This document shows, piece by piece, positions 1 through 5,237 of a stretch of 5,237 nucleotides of DNA. The position numbers and the translations under genes were made by a program. The stretch lies in contig CAIYPH010000635.1 in assembly GCA_903928045.1 (NCBI GenBank), positions 1-5,237 of the forward strand, in the 5' to 3' direction. A model generated the notes under the pieces. The model saw nothing but the letters and a program-made list of their open reading frames with translations, was not told the origin of the DNA and searched no databases. Position 1 is the stretch's first letter, and each line of letters begins with the position of its first letter. The stretch is from an uncultured Rhodospirillales bacterium. GTDB lineage: Bacteria; Pseudomonadota; Alphaproteobacteria; Acetobacterales; Acetobacteraceae.

Positions 1-280
1 CCTCGCGGGGGGCCGTGGTCGAGGCCCTGGCGTGTGGCGATCGGCGGTGCCCTCAGTCTCGCCAGTGGCGGCGGTGGAGCGCATGGCGCGGGGTCGAGCT
101 GGTGATGCCCTCGGCCTCGCTGGGGGCCGTGGTCGAGGCCCTGGCGTGGTGGCGATCGGGGCCGCCCTCAGCCTCGCCAGTGGCGACGGGTGGAGCGCCT
201 GGCGCGGGGTCGAGCTGGTGATGCCCTCGACCGGGCCGGGGGCCGTGGTCGAGGCCCTGGCGCGGTGTCGATGCCCTCGG
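1..280. repeat. Degenerate ~115-bp tandem repeat, about 2.3 copies visible
   Basis: Two nearly full units run 11-124 (114 bp) and 125-240 (116 bp). A third, 241-280, is internally deleted: it keeps the start of the unit and then jumps to the ATGCCCTCGG segment. Each unit opens with GGCCGTGGTCGAGGCCCTGG (at 11, 125 and 241) and includes CTCGCCAGTGGCG and GGGGTCGAGCTGGTGATG. Bases 1-10 resemble the end of a unit (compare CCTCGCTGGG near 115-124), so the array probably continues to the left. The period is not a multiple of three and the copies differ by 1-bp indels, so no reading frame is kept from unit to unit; short frames here look accidental. Function unknown. It could be a minisatellite-like intergenic array or the decayed remains of a repetitive gene. 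Confidence 0.75.
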
Positions 281-373
281 GCTAGAGGCTACCGGCGGCG
301 GTGTCGGAAGCCGCTAACGCTCATGGAGTCCGCAGGGAGTCCGCGTCACAAATTCGAATTTTCGCTGGGAGAA
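281..373. other. Intergenic stretch with no supported gene
   Basis: This stretch separates the tandem repeat from the tRNA terminator region. No reading frame with a credible start and ribosome binding site is visible on either strand. It contains a short direct duplication, GGAGTCCGC at 325-333 and again at 336-344 (11-bp spacing), and shifts from very GC-rich to AT-richer DNA after about 345. Together with the array to its left and the hairpin to its right it makes a gene-free stretch of about 400 bp at the window edge. Confidence 0.6.
350..361. repeat. Perfect 12-bp AT-rich palindrome
   Basis: AAATTCGAATTT reads identically on both strands and lies in a short AT-rich island downstream of the tRNA-Arg gene. 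It could be an operator-like site for a dimeric DNA-binding protein or simply chance. No adjacent promoter or gene start makes a regulatory role compelling. Confidence 0.35.
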
Positions 374-393
374 TGAAAATCGCCTAAGCGATT
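374..393 (-). terminator. Weak intrinsic terminator-like hairpin after tRNA-Arg
   Basis: A perfect 6-bp stem, AATCGC (378-383) with GCGATT (388-393) around a 4-base loop, starts 9 bp beyond the tRNA 3' end. Read on the minus strand, the stem runs into TTTTCATTC, a short interrupted T tract. Position and orientation fit termination of the tRNA transcript. The stem is short and the T tract poor, so it may instead be a processing or 3'-trailer structure. Confidence 0.4.
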
Positions 394-401
394 GAAATCA
401 C

Positions 402-478
402 TGGCGCACCCGGAAGGACTCGAACCTCCAACCCCCAGATTCGTAGTCTGGTGCTCTATCCAATTGAGCTACGGGTGC
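402..478 (-). tRNA. tRNA-Arg, anticodon ACG
   Basis: The 77-nt minus-strand sequence folds into a full cloverleaf. The 7-bp acceptor stem pairs GCACCCG with CGGGTGC, followed by discriminator G and an encoded CCA (402-404). The D arm is GCTC/GAGC. The anticodon stem CCAGA/TCTGG encloses loop CTACGAA, giving anticodon ACG. The variable region has 5 bases, and the T arm has stem GGAGG/CCTTC with loop TTCGAGT. In bacteria A34 of this tRNA is normally deaminated to inosine by TadA, so one tRNA reads CGU, CGC and CGA, the major arginine codons in GC-rich genomes. It lies 104 bp downstream of leuB on the same strand and appears to have its own promoter (493-521). No partner attachment-site repeat is visible inside the window. 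Confidence 0.97.
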
Positions 479-492
479 AGCAGAGAGCGCGC

Positions 493-521
493 TGTGTAGT
501 CGATGAACCGAACTGTAGCAA
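493..521 (-). promoter_or_regulatory. Candidate sigma-70 promoter for tRNA-Arg
   Basis: On the minus strand a -35-like TTGCTA (516-521) is separated by exactly 17 bp from a -10-like TACACA (493-498). Transcription would start roughly 7 bp before the tRNA 5' end. The bases just after the -10 box are GCGCGC, a GC-rich discriminator of the kind typical of stringently controlled stable-RNA promoters. The boxes match the consensus at only about 4/6 and 3/6 positions. The call therefore rests on spacing and location as much as on sequence. Read-through from leuB is an alternative source of the transcript. Confidence 0.42.
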
Positions 522-546
522 TACCTTCAGCGCATGGGAGGGAGGA

Positions 547-568
547 TCGGCCGGTGGTTTTCGGCCGA
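547..568 (-). terminator. Stem-loop 3' of leuB, possible terminator
   Basis: TCGGCCG (547-553) and CGGCCGA (562-568) form a 7-bp GC-rich stem with an 8-base loop, starting 14 bp after the leuB stop codon. Read on the minus strand there is no T tract after the stem (TCCTCCCTCCC follows). It is therefore not a classical intrinsic terminator. It may protect the 3' end of the leu mRNA or assist termination before the tRNA promoter. Confidence 0.35.
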
Positions 569-582
569 CCCGATCGGTGCCT

Positions 583-1695
583 TCAGGTCGCGAGCTTGTC
601 GAGCTCGCGCAGGACGGCCTCGCCCATGACCGAGGTGCCGACCTTGGCGCAGCCGGGGGCCATGACGTCGGGCGTGCGCAGGCCGCTGGCGAGCACGTTG
701 GTGCAGGCCTTTTCGATCAGTGCCGCATCCTCCTCCATGTCGAAGGAGTAGCGCAGCAGCATGGCGAAGCTCAGCATCTGTGCCAGGGGGTTGGCGACGC
801 CCTTGCCGGCGATATCGGGCGCGGAGCCGTGGATGGGCTCGTAGAGCGCGTGGCGGCGGCCTGAGGCGTCGGGGGCGCCGAGGGTGGCCGAGGGGAGCAT
901 GCCGAGCGAGCCGGTGAGCATGGAGGCGAGGTCGGAGAGGATGTCGCCGAAGAGATTGCCGGTGACGATGACGTCGAACTGGCGGGGGTTGCGGACGAGC
1001 TGCATGGCGCAGTTATCGGCATACATGTGGCTGAGTTCGACATCGGGGTATTCGGCGGCGGCCAGCTTGGTGACGACCTGGCGCCAGAGCAGGCCCGACT
1101 CCATGACGTTGGCCTTTTCGACCGAGCAGACTCGGCGCTGGCGCTTGCGGGCGAGTTCGAAGGCGACGCGGGCGACGCGCTCGATCTCCATGGTGGTGTA
1201 GACTTCGGTGTTGATGCCGCGCTGGCTGCCATCGGCCAGGGTCTCGATGCCGCGGGGCTCGCCGAAATAGATGCCGCCGGTGCTCTCGCGGACGATCATG
1301 ATGTCGAGCCCCTGCACCACCTCGGGCTTGAGGGTGGAGGCGTTCACCAACGGATCAAGCACGATCGCGGGGCGCAGATTGGCGAACAGGCCGAGCTCGC
1401 GGCGGAGCGTGAGGATGGAGAGCTCGGGGCGCATGTCGAAGCCGAGCTTCTCCCATTTCGGGCCGCCGACGGAGCCGAACAGCACCGCATCGGCCGCCTT
1501 GGCGCGGGCCACGGTTTCCTCGGTGATCGGCGTGCCCTTCTGGTCGATCGCCGCACCGCCGACCACGTCGTCCTGCAGGTCGAAAGAGGCGCGGCGCTTG
1601 CGGTCCATCCAGTCGATGACGCGGATGGTCTCGCGCATCACCTCGGGGCCGATGCCATCGCCGGGGAGCACGAGGAGCTTCTTGTTGGCAGCCAT
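583..1695 (-). CDS. leuB: 3-isopropylmalate dehydrogenase LeuB
   Basis: Cytoplasmic enzyme of 370 aa that oxidatively decarboxylates (2R,3S)-3-isopropylmalate to 2-oxoisocaproate with NAD+, the third step of leucine synthesis. The length is normal for the family. The N-terminal [10 protein letters not shown] motif is at residues 10-19. The family's substrate-binding arginines appear at R98, R108 and R136, with Y143 in [14 protein letters not shown] (136-149) and K194 in VEKANVMES. Metal-binding aspartates fit D227, D251 and D255 (NLFGDILSD, 247-255). The nucleotide-site segment [14 protein letters not shown] is at 286-299. The R98 region ([12 protein letters not shown]) indicates LeuB rather than isocitrate or tartrate dehydrogenase. 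The ATG at 1695 has a good Shine-Dalgarno, AAGAGGA (1704-1710), 8 bp upstream. It is the last gene of leuC-leuD-leuB, separated from leuD by 97 bp with hairpins that could modulate its expression. Confidence 0.97.
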   Translation of the reverse strand: MAANKKLLVLPGDGIGPEVMRETIRVIDWMDRKRRASFDLQDDVVGGAAIDQKGTPITEETVARAKAADAVLFGSVGGPKWEKLGFDMRPELSILTLRRELGLFANLRPAIVLDPLVNASTLKPEVVQGLDIMIVRESTGGIYFGEPRGIETLADGSQRGINTEVYTTMEIERVARVAFELARKRQRRVCSVEKANVMESGLLWRQVVTKLAAAEYPDVELSHMYADNCAMQLVRNPRQFDVIVTGNLFGDILSDLASMLTGSLGMLPSATLGAPDASGRRHALYEPIHGSAPDIAGKGVANPLAQMLSFAMLLRYSFDMEEDAALIEKACTNVLASGLRTPDVMAPGCAKVGTSVMGEAVLRELDKLAT

Positions 1696-1703
1696 TTGGG
1701 CGG

Positions 1704-1751
1704 TCCTCTTAGGAAAGAAGGAAGAGCCTTCTTTTTCTGAAGAAAAAGAAG
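1704..1751 (-). promoter_or_regulatory. Mutually exclusive hairpins over the leuB ribosome binding site
   Basis: The leuD-leuB gap holds two perfect inverted repeats that share bases 1728-1734. Hairpin A is a 10-bp stem, 1728-1737 with 1742-1751 (CTTCTTTTTC / GAAAAAGAAG), around a 4-base loop. Hairpin B is an 8-bp stem, 1714-1721 with 1727-1734 (AAAGAAGG / CCTTCTTT), around a 5-base loop. In the mRNA, B ends 3 bases before the leuB Shine-Dalgarno AAGAGGA (1704-1710), and its loop reads CUCUU, complementary to the AAGAG of that site. The TCCT-AAG-AGGA sequence at the site can also fold on itself. A weaker 5-bp repeat (GGGCG/CGCCC) lies at 1774-1791. The structures are visible in the sequence; any switch or attenuator function is inferred. 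It may instead be a copy of a dispersed intergenic repeat. Confidence 0.4.
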
Positions 1752-1793
1752 CGCAAAGACTTTAGTCCCGGTGGGGCGTTGGTTGGCGCCCGA

Positions 1794-2414
1794 CTAGACG
1801 GCGATGGCGGGCATCCAGGCTTTGTCGGGGGATTGGCGGGCCTCGTAGCGGTCGATCGAGGGGGCGTGCTGGAGGGTTTGGCCGATGTCGTCGAGGCCGT
1901 TGAGCAGGAGGTGTTTGCGGAAGGGGTCGATCTCGAAGGGGATTCGCTCGCCGTTGGGGCGGACGACCACCTGGGCTTCGAGGTCAACGGTGATGCGGGC
2001 GTTTTCGCCGAGTTTGGCGTCTTCCATCAGCTGGTCGCAGATCTCGCGCGACAGCTTGATGGGGAGGATGCCGTTTTTAAACGTGTTGGTGTGGAAGATG
2101 TCGGCGAAATCCGGGGCGATGACGCAGCGGATGCCGAAATCCAGCAGCGCCCAGGGGGCGTGCTCGCGCGACGAGCCGCAGCCGAAATTCTCGTGGGCGA
2201 TGAGGATCTCGGCCTTGCGGTAAGGCTCCTGGTTGAGCACGAAATCGCCGCGTTCCTTGCCCTCGGCGTCATAGCGGAGGGTGTCGAACAGGTGGACGCC
2301 GAGGCCGGTGCGCTTGATGGTTTTGAGGAAGCGGGCCGGGATGATCTTGTCGGTATCGACATTGGCGAGCGGCAGGGGGGCGGCGATGCCGGTCAGCTTG
2401 GTGAAGGCGTCCAT
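1794..2414 (-). CDS. leuD: 3-isopropylmalate dehydratase small subunit LeuD
   Basis: Swivelling small subunit (206 aa) of isopropylmalate isomerase. With LeuC it converts 2-isopropylmalate to 3-isopropylmalate through dehydration and rehydration in the cytoplasm. The family motifs are clear: [15 protein letters not shown] at residues 17-31 and the substrate-loop region [17 protein letters not shown] at 74-90. The C-terminal part ([19 protein letters not shown], 163-181) is typical of full-length proteobacterial LeuD. The frame stays open upstream of residue 1, into leuC, but homology begins at the ATG at 2414. That start has GGAG (2423-2426) 8 bp upstream and overlaps the leuC stop codon by one base (TGATG), so LeuC and LeuD are probably translationally coupled and made in balanced amounts. 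Confidence 0.96.
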   Translation of the reverse strand: MDAFTKLTGIAAPLPLANVDTDKIIPARFLKTIKRTGLGVHLFDTLRYDAEGKERGDFVLNQEPYRKAEILIAHENFGCGSSREHAPWALLDFGIRCVIAPDFADIFHTNTFKNGILPIKLSREICDQLMEDAKLGENARITVDLEAQVVVRPNGERIPFEIDPFRKHLLLNGLDDIGQTLQHAPSIDRYEARQSPDKAWMPAIAV

Positions 2415-3832
2415 CAGTTGAACTCCGGTCGTGCGAAGTCTCGGGGGTCGACGAGGTGGCCGGCGATGGCGGCGGCGGCGGCCATGGCGGGCGAGACGAG
2501 GTGGGTGCGGCCGCCGGGGCCCTGGCGGCCCTCGAAATTGCGGTTCGAGGTGCTGGCGCAGCGCTGGCCCGGGGTGAGCTTGTCGGGGTTCATGCCCAGG
2601 CACATGGAGCAGCCGGGCTCGCGCCATTCGAAGCCGGCCTCGATGAGGACCTTGTCGATGCCTTCGGCCTCGGCGAGATCGCGCACGATGCCGGAGCCGG
2701 GCACGATCATGGCGCGGACGCCGGGGGCGACTTTGCGGCCCTTGGCGACGGCGGCGGCGGCGCGGATGTCCTCGATGCGGCCATTGGTGCAGGAGCCGAC
2801 GAAGACGACGTCAATCTTGAGGTCGGTCATCTTCTGGCCGACGGAGAGGCCCATGTATTCGACCATGCGGGCCAGCTGCACCCGGCGGCCTTCATCGGCC
2901 TCATCGGCGGGGTTGGGCACGCTGCCGGTGATCGGCACGACGGCCTCGGGGTTGGTGCCCCAGGTGACCATGGGCACGATGTCGGCGGCGTTCAGCACCA
3001 CGGTCTTGTCGTAATGGGCGCCTTCGTCGGACGGGAGGGACTTCCACCAGGCGAGCGCCTGGTCCCACGCCGCGCCCTTGGGGGCGTAGGGGCGGCCGGC
3101 GACGTAGGCGAAGGTGGTCTCGTCGGGCGCGATCATGCCGGCACGGGCGCCGGCCTCGATCGACATGTTGCAGACCGTCATGCGGCCGGCCATGTCGAGC
3201 GAGCTTATGGCCTCGCCGGCGTATTCGATGACGTGGCCGGTGCCGCCGGCGGTGCCGATCTTGCCGATGATGGCGAGCACGATGTCCTTCGCGGTGACGC
3301 CCGGGGGGAGGGCGCCATCGACGCGGACCAGCATGTTCTTGGCCGGCTTCTGCAGCAGGGTCTGGGTGGCGAGCACGTGCTCGACCTCGGAGGTGCCGAT
3401 GCCGAAAGCGAGCGCGCCGAGGGCGCCGTGGGTGGAGGTGTGGCTGTCGCCGCAGACGATCGTGGTGCCGGGGAGGGAAATGCCCTGCTCCGGCCCGATG
3501 ATGTGGACGATGCCCTGCTGGGGGGAGAGGATGGGGAAATAGGGCACGCCGAATTCAGCGACATTGCGCTCCAGCGTATCGACCTGGATGCGGCTGTCCT
3601 CCTCCACGATGCCCTGGGCACGGCCCATGGTGGGGATGTTGTGGTCAGCCACCGCGATCGTCGCATCCGGCCGGCGCACCTTCCGCCCGGCAAGTCGAAG
3701 CCCCTCGAACGCCTGCGGACTCGTCACCTCATGGACGAGATGCCGATCAATGTAGAGCACGCAGGTGCCATCCGGCAGCTGCTCCACCACATGCGCATCC
3801 CACACCTTGTCAAACAACGTCCTCGGCTTCAT
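2414..3832 (-). CDS. leuC: 3-isopropylmalate dehydratase large subunit LeuC
   Basis: Catalytic large subunit (472 aa) of isopropylmalate isomerase, an aconitase-superfamily [4Fe-4S] enzyme acting with LeuD in the second step of leucine synthesis. It begins with the typical [10 protein letters not shown] and [20 protein letters not shown] (27-46). It carries the aconitase-type segment [20 protein letters not shown] (127-146). The three cluster ligands are present: C348 in [11 protein letters not shown], and C408 and C411 in [32 protein letters not shown] (430-448) contributes to the active site. The length is normal. The ATG at 3832 follows GAGGGAGAAGG, a strong Shine-Dalgarno region. It is the first leu gene here and is divergent from sspB. 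Its promoter must lie in the 59 bp before the palindromic element, inside the element, or beyond it. No leucine-rich leader peptide or T-box is recognisable upstream. Confidence 0.97.
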   Translation of the reverse strand: MKPRTLFDKVWDAHVVEQLPDGTCVLYIDRHLVHEVTSPQAFEGLRLAGRKVRRPDATIAVADHNIPTMGRAQGIVEEDSRIQVDTLERNVAEFGVPYFPILSPQQGIVHIIGPEQGISLPGTTIVCGDSHTSTHGALGALAFGIGTSEVEHVLATQTLLQKPAKNMLVRVDGALPPGVTAKDIVLAIIGKIGTAGGTGHVIEYAGEAISSLDMAGRMTVCNMSIEAGARAGMIAPDETTFAYVAGRPYAPKGAAWDQALAWWKSLPSDEGAHYDKTVVLNAADIVPMVTWGTNPEAVVPITGSVPNPADEADEGRRVQLARMVEYMGLSVGQKMTDLKIDVVFVGSCTNGRIEDIRAAAAVAKGRKVAPGVRAMIVPGSGIVRDLAEAEGIDKVLIEAGFEWREPGCSMCLGMNPDKLTPGQRCASTSNRNFEGRQGPGGRTHLVSPAMAAAAAIAGHLVDPRDFARPEFN

Positions 3833-3891
3833 GGCCTTCTCCCTCGACGTAAGCTCCCGTCGCCGGTCAGGCTCAGGGCAAGGAAGGAAGA

Positions 3892-4087
3892 CGGGGGCTC
3901 CGCCCCTCGACCCCGCTGGGGCCTGAGGCCCCAGACCCCCATCCGTTTAAGTGGGTTCTGGTTGCAGGAGGGGGCCTACTCCGATGTTGCAACCAGCGAG
4001 TTGGCCCCCTCCTGCAACCAGAACCCTCTTAAACGAGTGGGTTCTAAGGGCCACTGCCCTTAGCGGGGTCGAGGGGCGGAGCCCCCG
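3892..4087. repeat. 196-bp nested inverted-repeat element (cloverleaf-like)
   Basis: The outer arms, 3892-3917 and 4062-4087, are perfect 26-bp inverted repeats. Inside, 3944-3976 and 4003-4035 are 33-bp inverted arms with one mismatch (T3952 opposite T4027) around a 26-base loop that contains the palindrome GTTGCAAC (3986-3993). Two small hairpins fill the gaps: TGGGGCC/GGCCCCA (3917-3933) and TAAGGGC/GCCCTTA (4045-4062). GTGGGTTCT occurs twice in direct orientation (3951-3959 and 4037-4045). The outer arms may extend imperfectly into purine/pyrimidine-rich flanks, to about 3877 and 4106. No coding capacity is credible. The form suggests a dispersed REP/MITE-like element or a bidirectional terminator-like structure. 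It fills most of the 324-bp leuC-sspB gap; the remaining flanks (3833-3891 and 4088-4156) hold only the ribosome binding sites and no convincing promoter. Confidence 0.9.
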
Positions 4088-4156
4088 CCTTGCTTCCTCC
4101 CTTCCCCGATTGCCCCCCAGGCGCTAGATGAGGGATCGTGACAGCCGGATAGCGTG

Positions 4157-4666
4157 ATGGAAGACGAGACGGATCGCCCCCCTGAGAGCCTTCTGCCCTA
4201 TGATGAGTGGATGGAGGATGCCTTGCGCCATGTCGTGGCGCAGGCGTTGAAGCATGCCGCCTCCCAGGGTTTGCCGGGCGGGCATCATTTCTACATCACG
4301 TTCCGCACGGATCATCCGGGCGTGTCGATCCCGGCGCGGCTCAAGGCGCAGTATCCGGAGGAGATGACGATCGTCGTGCAGCACCAGTTCTGGGACCTGG
4401 TGGTGGATGAGGCGGCGGGGCTGATGAGCATCGGGCTGTCGTTCGGCGGGGTGCCGGCGACGCTCAGGATTCCGTTCGCGGCGATGACGGCGTTTGCCGA
4501 TCCATACGTGCGGCATGGTATGCGCTTCAACGTCACGGCCCAGGCGGCTCCCGCGCCGGAGCCCGAGCCGCCGCCGCCCGAGCCCACGCCGGAGCCGCCG
4601 AAGACCGAGGGGCCGCAGGTCGGCAGCCTCGACGCCTTCCGCCGCCGCCCGCCCACCAGTAGCTGA
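4157..4666 (+). CDS. sspB: SspB-family ClpXP adaptor protein
   Basis: Alphaproteobacterial-type SspB, 169 aa. It tethers ssrA-tagged and other substrates to the ClpXP protease in the cytoplasm. The conserved SspB fold covers residues about 14-128, with the family-typical GLPGGHHFYITFRTDHPGV (38-56), QYPEEMTIVVQHQFWDLVV (65-83) and LSFGGVPATLRIPFAAMTAF (94-113). A flexible Pro/Glu/Ala-rich linker follows (about 129-153). The tail contains VGSLDAFRRR (155-164), in the place where SspB proteins carry the short ClpX-binding module; that role is inferred. The start is ambiguous: ATG at 4157, or GTG immediately before it at 4154. ATG is preferred, with a weak GGA at 4147-4149 as the only nearby Shine-Dalgarno. 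A fumarase gene begins 9 bp after the stop, suggesting one transcript. Confidence 0.92.
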   Translation: MEDETDRPPESLLPYDEWMEDALRHVVAQALKHAASQGLPGGHHFYITFRTDHPGVSIPARLKAQYPEEMTIVVQHQFWDLVVDEAAGLMSIGLSFGGVPATLRIPFAAMTAFADPYVRHGMRFNVTAQAAPAPEPEPPPPEPTPEPPKTEGPQVGSLDAFRRRPPTSS

Positions 4667-4675
4667 GATACCGCA

Positions 4676-5237
4676 ATGGACGCTCCCGCCCGCCCCGCCA
4701 ATTTCCTCTACAGCCCGATGTTCCCCTTGGGCGAGGACCCGACGCCCTATCGCAAGCTCGATATCGCGGGGATCTCGACCATCACCGTCGAGGGGCGCAC
4801 GGTGCTGAAGATCGCGCCGGACGCGCTGAGCCAACTGACGTTCGCGGCAATCCATGAGGTCAACCACCTGCTGCGACCGGCTCATCTGGCGCAGCTTGCA
4901 AAAATCCTCGACGATCCCGAGGCCTCCTCGAATGACCGCTTCGTCGCGCTCGATTTGCTGAAGAACGCCTCGATCGCCGCCGGCGGCGTGCTGCCGATGT
5001 GCCAGGATACCGGCACGGCCATCGTGTTCGGCAAGAAGGGCCAGCGCGTGTGGGTGGAAGGCGACGAGGAGGAGGCGATCTCCTGGGGCGTCGCGCGCAC
5101 CTATACCGAGACCAATCTGCGCTATTCGCAGAATGCGCCGCTCTCGATGTACGAGGAGGTCAACACCGGCAACAACCTGCCGGTGCAGTTCGACATCTAT
5201 GCGAGCCCCGGCGAGCACCATGCGGATGAGTTCCACA
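4676..5237 (+). CDS. fumA: Class I fumarate hydratase, 5' part (cut by window end)
   Basis: The first 187 codons of an iron-sulfur (class I, FumA/FumB-type) fumarase, which interconverts fumarate and malate in the TCA cycle. The N-terminus [20 protein letters not shown] (9-28) and [20 protein letters not shown] (94-113) are typical of this family. C109 corresponds to the first of the three [4Fe-4S] ligands; the other two would lie beyond the window. [20 protein letters not shown] (144-163) and [13 protein letters not shown] (163-175) also match. It is not the cluster-free class II FumC. The frame stays open to the last base. The ATG at 4676 lies 9 bp after the sspB stop with only a weak GAGA upstream, so translational coupling to sspB is plausible. 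Class I enzymes are generally oxygen-sensitive. The symbol fumA is by class; paralogues are usually not distinguished in this group. Confidence 0.93.
   Translation, partial: MDAPARPANFLYSPMFPLGEDPTPYRKLDIAGISTITVEGRTVLKIAPDALSQLTFAAIHEVNHLLRPAHLAQLAKILDDPEASSNDRFVALDLLKNASIAAGGVLPMCQDTGTAIVFGKKGQRVWVEGDEEEAISWGVARTYTETNLRYSQNAPLSMYEEVNTGNNLPVQFDIYASPGEHHADEFH

Noticed and set aside
32..376. Plus-strand frame through the tandem repeat as a small repeat protein
   Set aside because: Repeat units of 114 and 116 bp shift the frame, so successive units encode different peptides; there is no ribosome binding site.
1027..1740. Plus-strand open frame antisense to leuB
   Set aside because: Mirror frame of the conserved LeuB coding sequence, rich in Ala/Gly/Asp/Leu, with no recognisable domain.
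2415..2627. Upstream extension of the leuD frame to an ATG inside leuC
   Set aside because: The extra residues are the Arg/Pro-rich alternate frame of leuC. LeuD homology starts at [10 protein letters not shown], with its own Shine-Dalgarno and a 1-bp overlap with the leuC stop.
1779..3014. Plus-strand open frame of 411 codons antisense to leuD and leuC
   Set aside because: Shadow of leuD and leuC; low-complexity product and no supporting ribosome binding site.
2456..4063. Plus-strand open frame of 535 codons antisense to leuC and running into the palindrome
   Set aside because: Glycine/alanine/valine/aspartate-rich translation without motifs, fully opposite the strongly conserved leuC. Its end in the inverted repeat is accidental.
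3892..4087. CRISPR array or integron-type attC site
   Set aside because: There are no regularly spaced direct repeats with spacers, no cas genes and no integrase. The symmetry is nested inverted arms, much longer and more perfect than an attC site.
4102..4130. Possible sspB promoter, TTCCCC - 17 bp - TAGATG
   Set aside because: Each box matches the consensus at only about 3 of 6 positions in pyrimidine-rich DNA; the spacing alone is not enough to call it.
4124..5236. Minus-strand open frame of 370 codons antisense to sspB and the fumarase gene
   Set aside because: The plus strand encodes recognisable SspB and class I fumarase here. The antisense product is Arg/His/Leu-rich with no family resemblance, as expected for a shadow frame in GC-rich DNA.

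Overview
The window is GC-rich bacterial DNA with tightly packed genes. An alphaproteobacterium is likely, and the Acetobacteraceae are my best guess. The reasons are the alphaproteobacterial-type SspB adaptor followed directly by a class I fumarase, the leuC-leuD-leuB order, and GC-rich palindromic intergenic DNA. The family-level placement is an inference from protein style; no search was run.

Layout, left to right. Bases 1-280 hold about 2.3 copies of a degenerate tandem repeat with a period of about 115 bp, with no credible gene; it appears to continue off the left edge. A short AT-richer stretch (about 345-400) carries a perfect 12-bp palindrome and a weak terminator-like hairpin. It is followed by a minus-strand tRNA-Arg(ACG) gene at 402-478 with encoded CCA and a plausible promoter behind it (493-521). 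From 583 to 3832 the minus strand carries the leucine genes, transcribed leuC -> leuD -> leuB towards the tRNA. leuC and leuD overlap by one base (TGATG). leuD and leuB are separated by a 97-bp gap holding two mutually exclusive hairpins just upstream of the leuB ribosome binding site.

The 324-bp gap between divergent leuC (minus) and sspB (plus) is dominated by a 196-bp nested inverted-repeat element (3892-4087). It has 26-bp perfect outer arms, 33-bp inner arms with one mismatch, and two small hairpins between them, so either strand could fold into a cloverleaf-like structure. On the plus strand follow sspB (ClpXP adaptor, 4157-4666) and, 9 bp later, the 5' part of a class I [4Fe-4S] fumarate hydratase gene (4676 to the window edge).

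Function. LeuCD (isopropylmalate isomerase) and LeuB (3-isopropylmalate dehydrogenase) catalyse the second and third steps of leucine synthesis after LeuA, which is not in this window. SspB delivers substrates to ClpXP, and fumarase belongs to the TCA cycle. The coding content is ordinary housekeeping. The unusual material is intergenic: the nested palindrome, the competing hairpins before leuB and the 115-bp tandem repeat. I see no CRISPR array, transposase, phage gene or defence system.
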